Both the position numbers and the translations under genes were made by a program. DNA of 64,000 bases. Origin: an uncultured Clostridia bacterium (GTDB lineage Bacteria; Bacillota; Clostridia; Oscillospirales; Ruminococcaceae). The number at the start of each line of letters is the position of its first letter. Within the stretch, counting starts at the first letter, position 1. Shown here one piece after another: positions 1-8,262 of this stretch. The notes under the pieces are model-generated. The model saw only the letters and a program-made list of their open reading frames with translations. It made no database searches and was not told where the DNA came from. The DNA is taken from contig CANQXS010000011.1 of assembly GCA_947627875.1 (NCBI GenBank), forward strand, positions 23,697 to 87,696, read 5' to 3'.

Positions 1-40
1 CGGGGGTCCCCTGATTTGACTCGCGACGAGCGAGGCAAAT
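1..40 (-). repeat. Edge of a dispersed repeat
   Basis: Read on the minus strand, these 40 bases match 23658-23697 at about 35 of 40 positions. The differences are confined to a short central stretch. The element probably continues to the left of the window. Function unknown; it is intergenic in both places. Confidence 0.6.
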
Positions 41-162
41 TATAATAGGCGTCCGAGAACTGTTGCTTCACGCCTTTCGGTGAAAGATATAACCCCTTCG
101 CGAGGCGGGGTATTTGATTTCTCCGAAAACCTTTGGTTTTTCACTTCCCTGCTCTTCCTGTA

Positions 163-191
163 TTGATTTTTTTGCGCAACGGTGGTAAAAT
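163..191 (+). promoter_or_regulatory. Probable sigma-A promoter of metA
   Basis: TTGATT (163-168) and TAAAAT (186-191) are separated by 17 bp, 31 bp before the metA start. The region upstream (41-160) has small hairpins but I could not fit a SAM-responsive riboswitch to it. Confidence 0.55.
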
Positions 192-221
192 GGTCAATAT
201 AACATCTTAAGGAGAACAGCT

Positions 222-1139
222 ATGCCTATTAAGATACCTAATTCCCTGCCCGCGGCAAAAACCCTCACCGATGAAAATATCTTCATTATGACCGAAACGC
301 GGGCTCTCACTCAGGATATAAGACCGCTAAAAATCCTTATCCTAAATCTTATGCCGACAAAGATTGCCACCGAGACCCAGCTCGCGCGGCTTTTGGGCAA
401 TACCCCTCTTCAGGTCGAAATTGAGCTGATACATACAAAGAGCTATGAGTCGAAAAACACCTCTCAGGAGCATTTGCTTTCGTTCTACAAGACCTTTGAC
501 GACGTAAAGAGCTCCCGCTTCGACGGAATGATAATAACCGGCGCGCCGGTAGAGCACCTCGAATTCGAGGAGGTAGAATACTGGGACGAGCTCTGCGAGA
601 TATTCGAGTGGTCAAAGACCCACGTCCATTCTACGTTTCATATCTGCTGGGGAGCGCAGGCGGGGCTTTATTACCACTTCGGAGTGAAGAAGATACCTCT
701 GCCCGAAAAGCTCTTCGGGGTCTTCCCTCACACCGTCGACTATAAAAACCCGATACTCTTCCGCGGCTTCGACGACGTGTTTTACGTCCCGCATTCCCGC
801 AATTCAACTGTAGACCGCGCCGAGCTCGAGCGCATCCCAGAAATTAAGATACTCGCTTCGAGCAAGGAGGCGGGCGTTTATGCCTGTATGACTCGCGAGG
901 GCAGGCAGATCTTCATTACAGGTCATTCGGAATACGAAGCGGGAACGCTCGCTCAGGAGTATTTCCGCGACAAAAACAAGGGGATAGATATAAAAGTCCC
1001 GAAGAACTACTTTCCCGACGACGACCCTACAAAGGCGCCCGTCGTGACCTGGAAGGCACACGCCAATCTTCTGTATTCCAACTGGCTCAACTACTTCGTC
1101 TATCAGACCACGCCTTATGACGTCGACGAAATAAAATAA
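222..1139 (+). CDS. metA: Homoserine O-acetyltransferase (MetA/MetX2 fold)
   Basis: Cytoplasmic enzyme that acylates L-homoserine as the first step committed to methionine. The 305 residues have the usual family length. The nucleophile Cys142 lies in HICWGAQAG, and His235 and Glu237 in TGHSEYEAG. Residue 111, in GAPVEHLEF, is Glu. In this family a Glu here has been linked to use of acetyl-CoA and a Gly to succinyl-CoA, so I infer acetylation despite the common annotation as succinyltransferase. The start is preceded by AAGGAGA. It stands alone under its own promoter. Confidence 0.93.
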   Translation: MPIKIPNSLPAAKTLTDENIFIMTETRALTQDIRPLKILILNLMPTKIATETQLARLLGNTPLQVEIELIHTKSYESKNTSQEHLLSFYKTFDDVKSSRFDGMIITGAPVEHLEFEEVEYWDELCEIFEWSKTHVHSTFHICWGAQAGLYYHFGVKKIPLPEKLFGVFPHTVDYKNPILFRGFDDVFYVPHSRNSTVDRAELERIPEIKILASSKEAGVYACMTREGRQIFITGHSEYEAGTLAQEYFRDKNKGIDIKVPKNYFPDDDPTKAPVVTWKAHANLLYSNWLNYFVYQTTPYDVDEIK

Positions 1140-1185
1140 AATTATACGCTTAAGCAAATACCGCCGAAAGGAGGAAGCCGCCCTT

Positions 1186-2718
1186 ATGAACGCCGGAGGC
1201 TCGCAGATAAAAGAAAAGCTCGCCGAAACCATTAAGGCGGTCTTCCCGATACTCGCGATAGTCCTTATTCTTTGCTTTACCGTCGCGCCCGTTTCGCCGA
1301 GCATTCTTCTTACGTTCCTTGTCGGAGCGGTAATGCTCATTGTAGGAATGCTCCTGTTTTCGGTCGGAGTCGACCTCTCTATGACCAAAATGGGCGAGCG
1401 CGTCGGAACAGCTCTCACAAAAAGCAAGAACGCCTTTTTGATGTCGGCTCTCGGCTTTATTATGGGAATGATAATAACCGTCTCCGAGCCCGACCTTCAG
1501 GTCTTAGCGGGTCAGGTCCCTTCGGTCTCGAATACGGTCATAATCCTCGCTGTTTCGGCGGGAGTGGGGCTGTTTCTGGTGTTCGCGATTTTGAGAATGC
1601 TCTTTTCGGTATCGCTTTCCAAAATGCTCGCGGTGTTTTATATCGCGGTGTTCCTGCTCGCGCTGTTTGTCCCCGACGATTTTCTCGCCGTCGCCTTCGA
1701 TTCCGGAGGAGTCACCACCGGACCTATGACCGTTCCCTTTATTATGGCTTTGGGCATAGGCATTTCCTCGATAAGAAGCGATAAACACGCCGCCGACGAC
1801 AGCTTCGGGCTGATCTCCCTCTGCTCCGTCGGACCGATAATAGCAGTATTGATCCTCGGAATGATATACCGCCCCGACGGCGCCGAAACGGTCTCGGAGC
1901 AGATACCTATCGTCGACAACACCGTCGACCTAAGAAGGCTGTTTCAGAGCGGGCTGCCGGTATATATGAAGGAAATGGCGGTATCGCTCCTTCCGATAGC
2001 CCTGTTTTTCGGGATATTCCAGCTCTTTACCCGCGACATAACCAAAAAGGCGCTCATAAAGATAGGCGTCGGGCTCGCATATACATATATCGGGCTTGTT
2101 TTGTTCCTCACGGGGGTAAACGTAGGCTTTATGCCCGCGGGCAACTACCTCGGTCAGACTATAGCTTCGCTGCCCTACCGCTGGATAATCGTCCCGATAG
2201 GAATGGTGATCGGATATTTCATCGTCCTTGCCGAGCCCGCCGTTTTCGTTCTGACCAAGCAGGTCGAGGAGCTCTCCTCGGGCGCTATTTCGGCTAAGGC
2301 TATGGGTTTAAGCCTTTCGGTCGGCGTTTCGCTGTCGATAGGGATAGCTATGCTCAGGGTTTTAACCGGTATCCCGATAATGTGGTTTATTCTTCCGTGC
2401 TACGCTGTTGCGCTGATTTTGAGCTTTTTTGTCCCGAAGCTCTTTACCGCAATAGCCTTCGACTCGGGCGGAGTCGCCTCGGGACCTATGACGGCAACTT
2501 TTTTGCTGCCGTTTGCTATGGGAGCCTGCAAGGTCGCGGGCGGAAACATAATCACCGACGCTTTCGGCGTTGTGGCGATGGTCGCGATGACCCCGCTTAT
2601 AACCATTCAGGCTATGGGGCTTGTTTTCAGGATAAAAGAGAGCCGTATGCACAAAGCCGCGCGCAGAGCAGGGCTTTCTATGCTTGACTACGGCGACGCC
2701 GAGATAATCGAACTTTAA
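1186..2718 (+). CDS. DUF1538 family membrane protein
   Basis: A 510-residue polytopic membrane protein made of two homologous halves. Each half carries the family signature: AFDSGGVTTGPMT near residue 170 and AFDSGGVASGPMT near residue 430. The internal duplication and glycine-rich re-entrant-like motifs suggest an inverted-repeat transporter, but no substrate is known to me. The start ATG follows AAAGGAGGAAG. The next gene, a tandem P-II-like protein, begins 12 bp after the stop, so the two are very likely co-transcribed and the P-II partner may gate this protein. Confidence 0.85.
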   Translation: MNAGGSQIKEKLAETIKAVFPILAIVLILCFTVAPVSPSILLTFLVGAVMLIVGMLLFSVGVDLSMTKMGERVGTALTKSKNAFLMSALGFIMGMIITVSEPDLQVLAGQVPSVSNTVIILAVSAGVGLFLVFAILRMLFSVSLSKMLAVFYIAVFLLALFVPDDFLAVAFDSGGVTTGPMTVPFIMALGIGISSIRSDKHAADDSFGLISLCSVGPIIAVLILGMIYRPDGAETVSEQIPIVDNTVDLRRLFQSGLPVYMKEMAVSLLPIALFFGIFQLFTRDITKKALIKIGVGLAYTYIGLVLFLTGVNVGFMPAGNYLGQTIASLPYRWIIVPIGMVIGYFIVLAEPAVFVLTKQVEELSSGAISAKAMGLSLSVGVSLSIGIAMLRVLTGIPIMWFILPCYAVALILSFFVPKLFTAIAFDSGGVASGPMTATFLLPFAMGACKVAGGNIITDAFGVVAMVAMTPLITIQAMGLVFRIKESRMHKAARRAGLSMLDYGDAEIIEL

Positions 2719-2730
2719 GGCGGTGAAATA

Positions 2731-3408
2731 ATGGGAAGGCTTTATCTGACCGCCACGGTGGTCGACAGGAAAAACGGTCCGCGCTACGAGCGGCTCTTTA
2801 AAGACTGCGGAATAGCCGTTACATTTACCGCTCTCGGCGCAGGAACGGCACGCGGCGACGTTCTCGATTACCTCGGGCTCGAATCCGCCGAAAAAGAGGT
2901 CATCTTCTCGGTTTTAGAGGAGGAAGACTGGCTTTCGCTCAAAGGCGAGCTCCGCCGAAAGATGAAGATAGACGCCCCGGGTGGGGGAATAGCCTTTACG
3001 GTGCCGCTGAGCAGCATAGGCGGCAGGAGGGCGCTGCAATTTCTGCTTGCAAAGCAGGATTACAAAAAAGAGGAGGAATCGGTCTTGAAGGAGACTTCTC
3101 ACGAGCTTATAATCGCGATAGCGAACCGAGGCTATACCGACCTCGTTATGGACGCCGCGCGCGCCGCCGGAGCCTACGGCGGAACGGTTATACAGGCAAA
3201 AGGCACCGGAATGGCGCAGGCGGAGAAATTTATGGGCGTATCGCTCGCCGCCGAGAAGGAAATGGTGTTTATAGTAACCAAGACCGAGCAGAAAAACCCG
3301 ATAATGAAGGCGATAATGGAGCAGGTCGGCGTTGAGAGCAGGGCTCAGGCGATAGTTTTCTCGCTGCCGGTTACCGACACCGCGGGACTGAGGCTTATAG
3401 AGGACTGA
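2731..3408 (+). CDS. Tandem P-II-like regulatory protein
   Basis: 225 residues, about twice the length of a GlnB-type P-II subunit. A P-II-like ferredoxin fold is recognisable in the second half (IAIANRGYTDLVMDAARAAG, then GGTVIQAKGTG), and the first half looks like a diverged copy. The uridylylated T-loop tyrosine context of classical GlnB is not evident, so regulation by a small ligand is more likely than by covalent modification. Its position right after the DUF1538 gene suggests that it senses an effector and controls that membrane protein (inference). Confidence 0.8.
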   Translation: MGRLYLTATVVDRKNGPRYERLFKDCGIAVTFTALGAGTARGDVLDYLGLESAEKEVIFSVLEEEDWLSLKGELRRKMKIDAPGGGIAFTVPLSSIGGRRALQFLLAKQDYKKEEESVLKETSHELIIAIANRGYTDLVMDAARAAGAYGGTVIQAKGTGMAQAEKFMGVSLAAEKEMVFIVTKTEQKNPIMKAIMEQVGVESRAQAIVFSLPVTDTAGLRLIED

Positions 3409-3417
3409 CATAAAATT

Positions 3418-3446
3418 AAGCGGAGGACAGGATGTTCTCCGCTTTT
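3418..3446. terminator. Bidirectional terminator
   Basis: AAGCGGAG and CTCCGCTT form a hairpin with a T-rich tail, placed between the convergent P-II-like and DUF2079 genes. Confidence 0.7.
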
Positions 3447-3454
3447 GTTTTGTA

Positions 3455-5356
3455 TTAAATTCCCGCCTCGGGATGAGCCTCAAGGTACTGCGGGCTCACA
3501 TATACTATTGCGAATATCCCATCAGACTCCGAGTAGACCGTCCAGCCGGCGTCGGCAAGGAAGGGCAGCGCAAGCGAGGTCTTTTCGTCGGTCTTGAGGA
3601 ATACGCAGAAGTCGTATTTTTCGAGGTCTTTTATTCCCGTTGCTTTGCCGTTTTCGTCCTTTTCAAAGCATTCGAGGTTAAACTCGTAGATCTCGTCGCG
3701 GTTGGCGGCGTGGGGCAGAAGGAAGGTGTTCGCAAGGACCGAGCCGTCCTCCGGCACAGAGGCTATGCATTCCTCGGCGCTTTTGAATATCTCGGAATTG
3801 TCGAGGTAATAGTTGAAGTTAGAGAGCTTGCCCGAAGCGGTCGCGACGGTCGTTACAAGCGTTATGACTGCCGCCGCCGCGATAACGAGCCTTCTGCGGT
3901 CGGCTCTAAGGTCGCAGGCGTTTCTGAGGGCGGCGTATATCAGCAGACAGGCGGGACCGAGGATATATTGGAACCCTATATCTGCCGCATAGCCGTAGCC
4001 CGTCCCGATAACGAGGTTCATTATCACATAGGGGACGACAAGCAGGAATCGGCTGAGCTTTCTGCTAAGAAGCGGCAGGAACATAAGCGGCAGGAGAGTT
4101 TCGAGGACAAACAGCGCCGTTTTTTCGTTAAGAAACAGGCTGAAGAAATAGCCCGGGTCCGAGAGAACGGTTTTTATCACGCCCGCAATGCCGGCGCCCT
4201 GCTCGGGGATCAAAAGACCGAGACGCGACGAGGTCATATAGCTGCCGTCGCCGTGGGCTGTGAGCCAGTTCATTATAACGATGAAATACCCCGCCGAGAG
4301 CGCTGCGGCGATCAAGCCGTGCCAGCGCTTTACGCCTTTTTCCTCCGAGAACATAAACAGCGCTATGCATATGACGTAAAGCGGGGCGTCCTCCTTAACG
4401 GCGCAGGTCAGGACCGACATTATGTAAAACAGCGGAATGTTCCTGCGGTCGGCGGCGTAGATAAGCCACATAAGGATCGCGGGCAGCAGAGAGTTTTCGT
4501 GGAACCAGAAGTAGCAGGGGAGAATAAGTCCGGCGCAGAGAGTGTAGAGCGCGCAGGCGGATATGAGCTCAAAGCCCTTAAGCCCGCGCCTTTTTGCGAT
4601 GAGATATAGCGGAATAACTCCTGCCTCTACAAAGATTGCCTGAATTATAAGGAGCGTTTCGGCTTTCGGGAAGAGCGCGTATATCGGAGTAAGAAGGTAG
4701 AATATAAATGAGCCGTGGACCCTGAAATGCGACATCGCCTCGGCGCGTTCGCAGGTTATAACGGCGCTGAGGTGCTCCTTGAGGGAGTAAAACGTCTGAA
4801 CGAATATGCCCATATCGAAGCAGGGCGTGCCGAAGATCTTATGCGTTGCAATCGAGGTGACCGAGAGGAATACCGCGGCGCTTACCGCCGTAAGCAAAAC
4901 CACCGCAAGCGCGGGCAGCGCAGGCAGCTTCGCGGAGTTTTCGGGAATTTTAGAGACGGCGTAGGCGGTGAATATTGCCGCGACTATCCCTACGGAAGCC
5001 CCGAGATAGAAGTCGTCGCACTGAAAAACGAGGAATACCGAGAAGAGAAGCGCGCCCGAAATCAGCGCGGCGGGATCGGAAAAGCGAAATTTTTCGGGCA
5101 GAAGGCGGTAGAGGATTGTCAAAAGCAGAAATACGGGGAGTATCCACAGGAATTTTATTATAAGCGGGAAATGCCGTGAAAAGTCCTGCCAGCCCGTTAC
5201 GGGGCTGAGCCCGAGCCCGGGGGCGGAAATAACTTCATAAGCCGAAACGAGGAAATACGCGCCGAAGAACCGCAAAAACAGATTGTCGGGCAAGCCGCAG
5301 GCGTTAAGGAACGCGGAGGTCTTTCCGCAAAGCCCGCGCAAAAACGGTTTTTTCAA
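3455..5356 (-). CDS. DUF2079 family polytopic membrane protein
   Basis: About 633 residues with many hydrophobic segments, matching the DUF2079 family, whose predicted GT-C-like membrane glycosyltransferase relatedness is not experimentally settled. The frame extends to an ATG at 5398, but that codon lies upstream of the predicted -10 box (5389-5394) and so would not be transcribed. I therefore choose the TTG at 5356, which follows AAGGTGGTG at a good distance. Monocistronic, facing the P-II-like gene across a shared terminator. Confidence 0.8.
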   Translation of the reverse strand: MKKPFLRGLCGKTSAFLNACGLPDNLFLRFFGAYFLVSAYEVISAPGLGLSPVTGWQDFSRHFPLIIKFLWILPVFLLLTILYRLLPEKFRFSDPAALISGALLFSVFLVFQCDDFYLGASVGIVAAIFTAYAVSKIPENSAKLPALPALAVVLLTAVSAAVFLSVTSIATHKIFGTPCFDMGIFVQTFYSLKEHLSAVITCERAEAMSHFRVHGSFIFYLLTPIYALFPKAETLLIIQAIFVEAGVIPLYLIAKRRGLKGFELISACALYTLCAGLILPCYFWFHENSLLPAILMWLIYAADRRNIPLFYIMSVLTCAVKEDAPLYVICIALFMFSEEKGVKRWHGLIAAALSAGYFIVIMNWLTAHGDGSYMTSSRLGLLIPEQGAGIAGVIKTVLSDPGYFFSLFLNEKTALFVLETLLPLMFLPLLSRKLSRFLLVVPYVIMNLVIGTGYGYAADIGFQYILGPACLLIYAALRNACDLRADRRRLVIAAAAVITLVTTVATASGKLSNFNYYLDNSEIFKSAEECIASVPEDGSVLANTFLLPHAANRDEIYEFNLECFEKDENGKATGIKDLEKYDFCVFLKTDEKTSLALPFLADAGWTVYSESDGIFAIVYVSPQYLEAHPEAGI

Positions 5357-5388
5357 TAAAAACACCACCTTCTTATGCAACATATAAA

Positions 5389-5417
5389 ATATTAACATAC
5401 CTGCCGCGGGGTGTCAA
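5389..5417 (-). promoter_or_regulatory. Promoter of the DUF2079 gene
   Basis: On the minus strand TTGACA (5417-5412) and TAATAT (5394-5389) are separated by 17 bp. Transcription would begin near 5382, which decides against the upstream ATG at 5398. Confidence 0.7.
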
Positions 5418-5463
5418 TATCAGAGAGGTTACAAATTGTTACGGAGAGATTACAGGGAGCAAC

Positions 5464-5494
5464 AAAAATCGGGAGACGCCCGCGGGCGCCTCCC
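5464..5494 (-). terminator. Terminator of the VTC/DUF4956 operon
   Basis: GGGAGGCGCCCG pairs with CGGGCGTCTCCC on the minus strand, followed by GATTTTTG, 16 bp after the DUF4956 stop. Confidence 0.8.
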
Positions 5495-5509
5495 TGATGT
5501 TATATGCTG

Positions 5510-6205
5510 TTACTTCGTCGCCTTGCCGACGGTGTCGAACTCGCGGAGCGTTATCGTAACGTCGAGGTTGCCGTTGCGGGTTCTTATGCAGTCCATAAGC
5601 TCGCGCCTGTCGGCGTTTTTGTCGAGCGTTATGTGGTATCTCAGCTCGTAGAGCGAGCCGAAGTCGGTCGTCCTTATCTGGTTGAGCGACCACTGCTCGG
5701 TGTATTTGTCGAGGAACTCGTCAAAAGCCCCTTCAAAATTGAGGTCCTCGGGAACGGTTATTTTAAGGGTGAACTGGTTCTTTTTCGGAACGCCGAAATT
5801 CGTCACCGCAAGTATCACCATAACTGCGCAGATTATCAGCGTTATAACTATCGAAACGCCGTAGTAGCCCGTTCCGCAGCCGACGCCTATAACTATCGCG
5901 AACAACAGGCTCGCTATGTCCATAGTGTCGCGCGGGTCGCTTCTTATGCGCAGAAGCGCGAGCGCTCCGCCCAACGATACCGCCGCCGCAACGCTTGAAT
6001 TTACCAAAAATATGACGCTCGCCATAAGCGGCGCAAGAATAACTATCGCCGCGGGGAAGTCTGAAGTATAGCCGCGCTTGCGCTTTGTGAAGAGATATAC
6101 GGCGCTGAGTATTGCCCCGAGGACAAGCGCTATTCCTACGGAGGTCAGCACCCCCTGTGCGTTTAGCCTAACTCCTCCGGCGTCGGGAAATAAGAATTTT
6201 GTCAT
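5510..6205 (-). CDS. DUF4956 membrane protein
   Basis: 231 residues with several hydrophobic helices in the first half and a soluble, beta-rich C-terminal half. The family is commonly found beside VTC-domain polyphosphate polymerase genes. Here its ATG overlaps the TGA of the upstream VTC gene, implying translational coupling. Its biochemical role is not established; a membrane partner for the VTC protein is an inference from context. Confidence 0.82.
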   Translation of the reverse strand: MTKFLFPDAGGVRLNAQGVLTSVGIALVLGAILSAVYLFTKRKRGYTSDFPAAIVILAPLMASVIFLVNSSVAAAVSLGGALALLRIRSDPRDTMDIASLLFAIVIGVGCGTGYYGVSIVITLIICAVMVILAVTNFGVPKKNQFTLKITVPEDLNFEGAFDEFLDKYTEQWSLNQIRTTDFGSLYELRYHITLDKNADRRELMDCIRTRNGNLDVTITLREFDTVGKATK

Positions 6206-6972
6206 AGCCTTTGATTCCTTTCAATGCGGCTGCGGTCGTCAAGGTGAAGAAAATCCCGTCCGCGGAACCGCGAGTATTCGTTTCCGTATTTCGAGAAGCG
6301 GGTCATAAATATACGCTCCTCGGTGAGTATGTCGCAGAGCCATTTCGGGGGCGCGTGGATAAATTTTATCTCCATCAGGCGCTCGTCGGGCTTCAGCAGC
6401 GGTTCGCCTCCGCCGCCCTTCGCAAGGTCAACGTCGTATCTTCGGGTGAGGATGTTGCCGTCAAAAGTTATGCGCAACGTAGGGTCGAGCCTGTCCGTCA
6501 GGGCGATGCGCTCATAGCTTATAAACACCTTCGGCGATACCTTTTTAAGCCCCAAAAAATAGCGGAACTCCTCGAGCATTCTTGCGGCGGGGTAGTTTAC
6601 CGCCTCGGGCATAACTCCGTCGCAGACAAACGCCAGCGCCGCCTTATATGGGAGTATCACCCTGCGCTTGGTCACGATCCCGTCGATTTTTCGCTTGAGC
6701 TCCAAAAAAACGGTCTCTTCGCCGGTCTCGGGGAAGGAATAGCCGCGAATTCTGAGCTTCTGCTTGAATTTCGGGCGCATAAGCGAGGCGTTGATGAGGG
6801 AATTAGAGTCGTCGTCGAAATAAATGTTGTAGATCCCGTAGACCTTTCCGCCCTCGTTGTATCTGTCGAATGCCATTCCGCGCTCGTTTACGAGCCGTTC
6901 AAGAAGCCGCTGCTGCTGCGAGGCGCTGATGAGGTATTTTTTTTCGTATCTTTCAAAGGTAAAAATTGCCAC
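6202..6972 (-). CDS. VTC-domain polyphosphate polymerase-like protein
   Basis: 256 residues matching the VTC catalytic tunnel domain. FERYEKKYLIS at the N-terminus, basic strand motifs KQKLRIRGY and ELKRKIDGIVTKRR, and the late LMEIKFIHAPP with its acidic metal-binding residue fit that fold. In eukaryotes this domain makes polyphosphate from ATP; bacterial relatives are annotated by homology only. It starts at a GTG after GGGGTG and overlaps the following DUF4956 gene by 4 bp. Confidence 0.83.
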   Translation of the reverse strand: MAIFTFERYEKKYLISASQQQRLLERLVNERGMAFDRYNEGGKVYGIYNIYFDDDSNSLINASLMRPKFKQKLRIRGYSFPETGEETVFLELKRKIDGIVTKRRVILPYKAALAFVCDGVMPEAVNYPAARMLEEFRYFLGLKKVSPKVFISYERIALTDRLDPTLRITFDGNILTRRYDVDLAKGGGGEPLLKPDERLMEIKFIHAPPKWLCDILTEERIFMTRFSKYGNEYSRFRGRDFLHLDDRSRIERNQRL

Positions 6973-7099
6973 CGCTTCACCCCGCCGCGCTCAAAAATCA
7001 TAATACCAATATATTGTATCAAAATATGTGTAAAATAGCAATATCTATTTTTAAAAAAGCTGTGAATTCAAAGTGAATTTTTCCGAAAGCCGGCGGATA

Positions 7100-7130
7100 A
7101 AAAAGAAAAGCTCTCCGAAAAGGAGAGCTT
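7100..7130 (-). terminator. Ferredoxin terminator
   Basis: On the minus strand AAGCTCTCC pairs with GGAGAGCTT around a TTTTC loop, followed by a T-rich tract, just after the ferredoxin stop. Confidence 0.8.
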
Positions 7131-7142
7131 TCGCGCCTAAGA

Positions 7143-7313
7143 TCAGTCCTCTTTGGGAGCTCCTACGGGGCAGGTAGCTTCGCAGTTGCCGCAGCTGATG
7201 CAGGTGTCGGGATCGATGACATACTTGTCGTCGCCCTCGCTGATAGCGCTGACAGGGCACTCGGCAGCGCAGGCGCCGCACTTGATGCATTCGTCGGAAA
7301 TTTTATAAGCCAT
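7143..7313 (-). CDS. 2[4Fe-4S] ferredoxin
   Basis: A 56-residue clostridial-type ferredoxin with two cluster motifs, CIKCGACAAECPVSA and CISCGNCEATCPVGA, that together supply eight cysteines. It is a low-potential electron carrier in the cytoplasm. The frame is open further upstream, but the ATG at 7313 has the ribosome-binding site GAAGGAGG and gives the standard length. Monocistronic, with its own promoter and terminator. Confidence 0.93.
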   Translation of the reverse strand: MAYKISDECIKCGACAAECPVSAISEGDDKYVIDPDTCISCGNCEATCPVGAPKED

Positions 7314-7371
7314 GATGTATCCTCCTTCGGAAATGAAAATATGTATAAGAGCTTGATAATCTCTCAAAGAT

Positions 7372-7400
7372 ATTCTATCATATATTCCGAAATAAAGCAA
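7372..7400 (-). promoter_or_regulatory. Ferredoxin promoter
   Basis: On the minus strand TTGCTT (7400-7395) and TAGAAT (7377-7372) are 17 bp apart, about 60 bp before the ferredoxin start. Confidence 0.55.
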
Positions 7401-7448
7401 GTGTTTTTTCGCTTTTATTTTTTTTAGGAAATATCCGGCGCTTTGAGC

Positions 7449-7477
7449 TTGACAATTCCGCCTCGGGGTGGTATACT
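7449..7477 (+). promoter_or_regulatory. Promoter of the queT transcript
   Basis: A consensus TTGACA (7449-7454), 17-bp spacer and TATACT (7472-7477). The predicted start near 7484 falls just before the structured leader. Confidence 0.85.
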
Positions 7478-7483
7478 TTTGCT

Positions 7484-7565
7484 CGTTGGGGTGTCACCTT
7501 GAAAACCACCCCGAAATAAAAAAACAAGGGGTATATGCTCATCTGCGCTCGTCGCTCTGAGCAGC
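7484..7565 (+). ncRNA. preQ1-III-like riboswitch aptamer
   Basis: The leader starts with a hairpin: GGGGTG (7488-7493) pairs with CACCCC (7507-7512). Its loop holds CCTTG (7497-7501), which can pair with CAAGG (7525-7529) downstream to form a pseudoknot. A further hairpin follows (TGCTCA 7536-7541 with TGAGCA 7558-7563). A pseudoknotted leader of this design before queT in a Ruminococcaceae-like genome fits the preQ1-III class. I assigned it from structure and context, not by a covariance search. A terminator follows, so ligand binding probably turns transcription off. Confidence 0.7.
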
Positions 7566-7581
7566 GCGTTTACGCAAAATT

Positions 7582-7609
7582 CCCCGTATCCTTCGGATAT
7601 GGGGTTTTT
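7582..7609 (+). terminator. Riboswitch expression-platform terminator
   Basis: CCCCGTATCC (7582-7591) pairs with GGATATGGGG (7595-7604) around TTC, followed directly by TTTTT and ending 30 bp before the queT ATG. The GGGG at 7528-7531, next to the pseudoknot strand, could pair with CCCC at 7582-7585 as a weak antiterminator. Confidence 0.85.
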
Positions 7610-7638
7610 CATTGCCGCGCTTCCCGAAAGGAGAAATT

Positions 7639-8133
7639 ATGTCAGAAAAAAAACAACCCTCCGGCTTCCCGACTCTGAGGATCGTCAAGCTTGCGTTCGT
7701 CGCGGCGCTCTATGTCGCGCTCACCTACGCTCTCGGCTTTATGGCTTACGGAAATATTCAGTTCCGCGTCGCCGAGGCGCTTATGCTGCTCTGCTTTTAT
7801 AAGAAGGACTACGGCATAGCCCTTACCGTCGGCTGCTTTATCGCGAATATGTTCAGCCCGATGGCGCTCGATATGGTCTTCGGGACCGCCGCGACCCTCA
7901 TTGCCGTGCTTCTCATTTACATAAGCCCGAACGTCTTTGTCGCGTCGCTGGCGCCCGTTCTCACCAACGCCGTTATAGTCGGCGCGGAGCTCACATATTG
8001 CTTTGAAACGCCGTTTTGGCTCAACGCCGTCGAGGTCGCCTTCGGGGAATTCGTATGCGTTTCGGTCGTCGGAGTGATAATTTTCAAGCTTGTAGAGAAA
8101 AATTCCGCGGTTATGAAGCTTATTACGGAATAA
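7639..8133 (+). CDS. queT: QueT family queuosine-precursor transporter (ECF S component)
   Basis: 164 residues with about five to six membrane helices and the QueT-type sequence RVAEALMLLCFYKKDYGIALTVG given here only by its start, RVAEALML. The family binds a queuosine precursor in the membrane and works with a shared ECF energising module; such a module (ecfA1A2T) lies at 14.6-17.1 kb. The ATG at 7639 follows AAAGGAGA. A TTG 27 bp upstream is in frame but lies against the terminator. Likely controlled by the riboswitch just upstream. Confidence 0.88.
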   Translation: MSEKKQPSGFPTLRIVKLAFVAALYVALTYALGFMAYGNIQFRVAEALMLLCFYKKDYGIALTVGCFIANMFSPMALDMVFGTAATLIAVLLIYISPNVFVASLAPVLTNAVIVGAELTYCFETPFWLNAVEVAFGEFVCVSVVGVIIFKLVEKNSAVMKLITE

Positions 8134-8225
8134 AATTTTTCATCGGTGCAATATTTGCCCTCGCTTATGCGTATTATAGGTGAGGACTTGGTCAGACTTC
8201 TGTCCTTTCCTGCAATACGTTTCAA

Positions 8226-8262
8226 GAGCTTCCCGGCATTTACTGTCGGGAAGCTCGTTTTA
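8226..8262. terminator. Terminator between queT and radC-like genes
   Basis: GAGCTTCCCG and CGGGAAGCTC form a 10-bp stem followed by GTTTTA on the plus strand. It ends the queT transcript and overlaps the end of the convergent radC-like gene. Confidence 0.7.

Noticed and set aside
41..160. SAM riboswitch upstream of metA
   Set aside because: Small hairpins are present but none of the conserved S-box core or other SAM-aptamer elements could be found.
3473..4609. A 378-codon open frame on the plus strand opposite the DUF2079 gene
   Set aside because: It is antisense to a clearly coding membrane protein, has no family resemblance and no ribosome-binding site; GC-rich codons on the coding strand keep the opposite frame open.
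8134..8225. Possible small RNA between queT and the terminator at 8226
   Set aside because: Short complementary stretches (AGGAC/GTCCT) exist but no known RNA family or separate promoter was recognised; it is probably the queT 3' untranslated region.
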